The notes beneath the pieces are model-generated. The model was not told the DNA's origin. It saw only the letters and a program-made list of their open reading frames with translations, and ran no database searches. A stretch of DNA of 64,000 nt, taken from the NCBI RefSeq assembly GCF_011752625.1, contig NZ_VWXD01000003.1, forward strand, positions 771,961 through 835,960, in the 5' to 3' direction. The position numbers and the translations under genes were made by a program. The stretch comes from Candidatus Pantoea formicae. Lineage in GTDB: Bacteria > Pseudomonadota > Gammaproteobacteria > Enterobacterales > Enterobacteriaceae. Below, piece by piece: positions 62,246 to 64,000 of the stretch (positions within the stretch are counted from its first letter, which is position 1; each line of letters begins with the position of its first letter).

Positions 62246-63703
62246 TTATAAACCGCCCATGTGAAACGTTTTCTGCTCAAGATACTCTTCAATACCATAG
62301 CGAGAACCTTCACGTCCTAATCCGGATAATTTAATTCCGCCAAAAGGTGCCGCATCTAATGAAATCGCACCGGTATTAAAACCGACCATGCCAAATTCTA
62401 ATGATTCCGCCACACGCCAGGCTCGGCGTATATTCTCCGTAAAGAAATAAGCGCCCAATCCATAAGGCGTGTCATTCGCCATGCGTATCGCTTCCTCTTC
62501 CGTGTCGAAAACAAAAAGCGGTGCAACCGGGCCGAAGGTTTCTTCATGCGCAATACGCATACTGCTGGTGACATTACCCAACACGGTCGGTTCGACAAAG
62601 GTGCCATTCGCTGCACTGATCCCGCCGCGCAGCAAGGTTGCTCCTTGGCTAAGCGCATCATCAATATGGTTGTTCACCTTCTCGACAGCACGATCGTTAA
62701 TCAGTGGCCCAATCGTGCTACTGGGTTCAAAGCCATCCCCCACTTTAAGGGTTGCCACTGCCTCAAGGAGTTTTTCGCTGAAACGCTCATAGATACCGCG
62801 TTGAACCAAAATGCGGTTGGCACAGACGCAGGTCTGACCGGCATTACGGAATTTACTCGCCATCACGCCAGGGATGGTGACATCGAGATCGGCATCATCA
62901 AACACAATCAGAGGGGCATTGCCGCCCAGTTCAAGACTGAGACGTTTGATGCTGTCGGCACTTTGTTGCATCAGCAACTGGCCGACACGTGTGGATCCGG
63001 TAAAGGAGATTTTGCGTACGGTGCGGCTGGCGGTCAGTGTGCTGCCAATTTCGATCGGCAATCCGGTGAGCACCTGGAGCACGCCAGAGGGAAAACCTGC
63101 CCGCTCTGCCAGCACCGCCAGTGCAAGAGCCGACAGCGGCGTCAGCTCAGAAGGTTTCACGATGATCGGGCAACCGGCGGCCAGCGCAGGTGCCACTTTG
63201 CGGGTAATCATCGCAATCGGGAAATTCCACGGTGTGATCGCTGCGGCCACGCCAACGGGCTGCTTCAGTACCAGAATGCGTCGGTCTGCGCTTGGCGCCG
63301 GAATGGTATCGCCATAGATGCGGCGCGCCTCTTCAGCGAACCACTTCACAAAGCTGGCGCCGTATAACACCTCGCCTTTCGCTTCTGCCAGCGGCTTGCC
63401 TTGCTCGGCGGTCATGATAATCGCCAGATCGTCCGCATTATCGAGAATCAGCTGATGCCACTTATCCAAAAGCGCTGCGCGCGATGCATTTGGGGTTTTG
63501 CCCCAACTGACACGCACCGACTCAGCATAATCTATCGCCTGCTCGGTTTCGGCTGCACCCAGTGCAGGAATAGTAGCAATCTGTTGTTGAGTAGATGGAT
63601 CGATGACCGGCAGCGTGGCGCCCGCATGGGCGTCCTGCCAGCGTCCACCAAACAGCGCCTGTTGGCGCAACAGTTCTGCATCTTTTAATTGAATCCGCGA
63701 CAT
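62246..63703 (-). CDS. gabD: Succinate-semialdehyde dehydrogenase (GabD type)
   Basis: A 485-residue aldehyde dehydrogenase that oxidises succinate semialdehyde to succinate. It matches E. coli GabD in TAEQGKPLAEAKGEVLYGASF in parts (EQGKPLAEAKGE), KRIYGDTIP-like RRIYGDTIPA, SLELGGNAPLIVFDDADLD (catalytic Glu) and KFRNAGQTCVCANR (catalytic Cys in the QTCVCANR context specific to the SSADH group). The ATG at 63703 follows AAGGGG; ATG 63709 is close by, and 46 further open codons upstream are unsupported. It is transcribed separately from the aldehyde dehydrogenase unit (own terminator), but supplies the GabT partner reaction. Confidence 0.92.
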   Translation of the reverse strand: MSRIQLKDAELLRQQALFGGRWQDAHAGATLPVIDPSTQQQIATIPALGAAETEQAIDYAESVRVSWGKTPNASRAALLDKWHQLILDNADDLAIIMTAEQGKPLAEAKGEVLYGASFVKWFAEEARRIYGDTIPAPSADRRILVLKQPVGVAAAITPWNFPIAMITRKVAPALAAGCPIIVKPSELTPLSALALAVLAERAGFPSGVLQVLTGLPIEIGSTLTASRTVRKISFTGSTRVGQLLMQQSADSIKRLSLELGGNAPLIVFDDADLDVTIPGVMASKFRNAGQTCVCANRILVQRGIYERFSEKLLEAVATLKVGDGFEPSSTIGPLINDRAVEKVNNHIDDALSQGATLLRGGISAANGTFVEPTVLGNVTSSMRIAHEETFGPVAPLFVFDTEEEAIRMANDTPYGLGAYFFTENIRRAWRVAESLEFGMVGFNTGAISLDAAPFGGIKLSGLGREGSRYGIEEYLEQKTFHMGGL

Positions 63704-63886
63704 TTTCATCCCCTTTATCCTGTTCATTTCACTGTAACGTGGCGCAGCAGTGCAGGATGTTTTTCTATGGGGTGTAAACCGGGCTGGGATGCGTTTTAGG
63801 GCGACAAAAGAAATTTTATGCTGCACCGAATGCGTCATCAATTACAGTGCAGTTTGTGGCCAGGGGCGCATGAAGGTACAACCGGG

Positions 63887-63924
63887 CACATGGGTAACAG
63901 ATCAGACCGACCACATAGGTAACA
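63887..63924. repeat. Direct repeat CACATRGGTAACA at the right edge
   Basis: CACATGGGTAACA (63887-63899) and CACATAGGTAACA (63912-63924) differ at one base and are 25 bp apart. Repeated TGTTACC-type blocks of this kind occur near the ends of some IS481-like insertion sequences, so this may be an element end running out of the window; unproven. Confidence 0.35.
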
Positions 63925-63933
63925 CTTTTGTGG

Positions 63934-64000
63934 TCAGTCGATTCGGATAATACGTTTTTCTGCCCGGTCATAATACGCCAGTATCATCCTGTCGAAGAGG
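63934..64000 (-). other. Possible C-terminal fragment of an ORF leaving the window (22 codons)
   Basis: On the minus strand a frame open to the right edge ends at a TGA (63936-63934) and reads LFDRMILAYYDRAEKRIIRI then Asp. It is Arg/Lys/Tyr-rich and could be the tail of a transposase or another basic protein, or chance. Too short to identify. Confidence 0.25.

Overview
The window comes from an enterobacterium, most likely of the Pantoea/Erwinia group (Erwiniaceae). Fiu, YbiX, Amn, YeeO, the Phn proteins, GabT and GabD all read as close relatives of the Escherichia coli proteins. The surrounding sugar and amine catabolic clusters, and the intergenic GTAG-headed palindromes, look like accessory content typical of plant-associated relatives. 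Coding density is high and most genes lie on the minus strand. I see no tRNA, rRNA, CRISPR array or prophage, and only a doubtful trace of an insertion sequence at the right edge.

Layout. 1-4.1 kb: a small, visibly AT-richer sugar-acid type cluster (two TIM-barrel isomerase/epimerase-like proteins, an MFS transporter, a 2-hydroxyacid dehydrogenase). 4.1-7.3 kb: the iron module ybiX-fiu with a Fur-box-like dyad. 7.5-9.3 kb: a small unknown protein and a YeeO-type MATE exporter. 9.4-14.4 kb: the branched-chain amino acid importer livKHMGF, divergent from amn (14.7-16.2 kb). 16.2-18.4 kb: a tail-anchored hendecad-repeat coiled-coil protein and an NCS2 purine permease with a PurR operator. 18.8-28.5 kb: a six-gene pentose/lyxose-type uptake and catabolism operon, enclosed by a response regulator on one side and its probable hybrid sensor kinase on the other. 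28.5-39.8 kb: a complete carbon-phosphorus lyase system in two transcription units (phnFGHIJKLMNP, and phnCD with two phnE genes), with a PhoB-type repeat array before phnC. 40.1-43.2 kb: a GGDEF/EAL protein and a short-chain dehydrogenase. 43.3-63.7 kb: a large nitrogen-scavenging island on the minus strand. It holds hydantoinase A/B, an Lrp-type regulator, GABA aminotransferase, an M20 amidohydrolase, a 2-hydroxyacid dehydrogenase, two GNATs, a peptide/opine-type ABC importer, an FAD amine oxidase, a HAD hydrolase, an aldehyde dehydrogenase and succinate-semialdehyde dehydrogenase.

How it works together. Much of the window serves nutrient scavenging under limitation: iron (Fiu/YbiX), phosphorus (Phn, Amn), purines, branched-chain amino acids, a rare sugar and organic nitrogen. 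The most informative regulatory signal is upstream of the aldehyde dehydrogenase at 61.8 kb. A near-consensus sigma-54 -24/-12 element is preceded by two NtrC-like sites one above the other, 31 bp apart. This suggests the amine island answers to nitrogen starvation. The least explained items are the exact substrate of that island, the ligand of the lyxose-type two-component cluster, and the hendecad-repeat membrane protein.

Limits: all calls rest on reading the sequence and on remembered family features; no database search was run.
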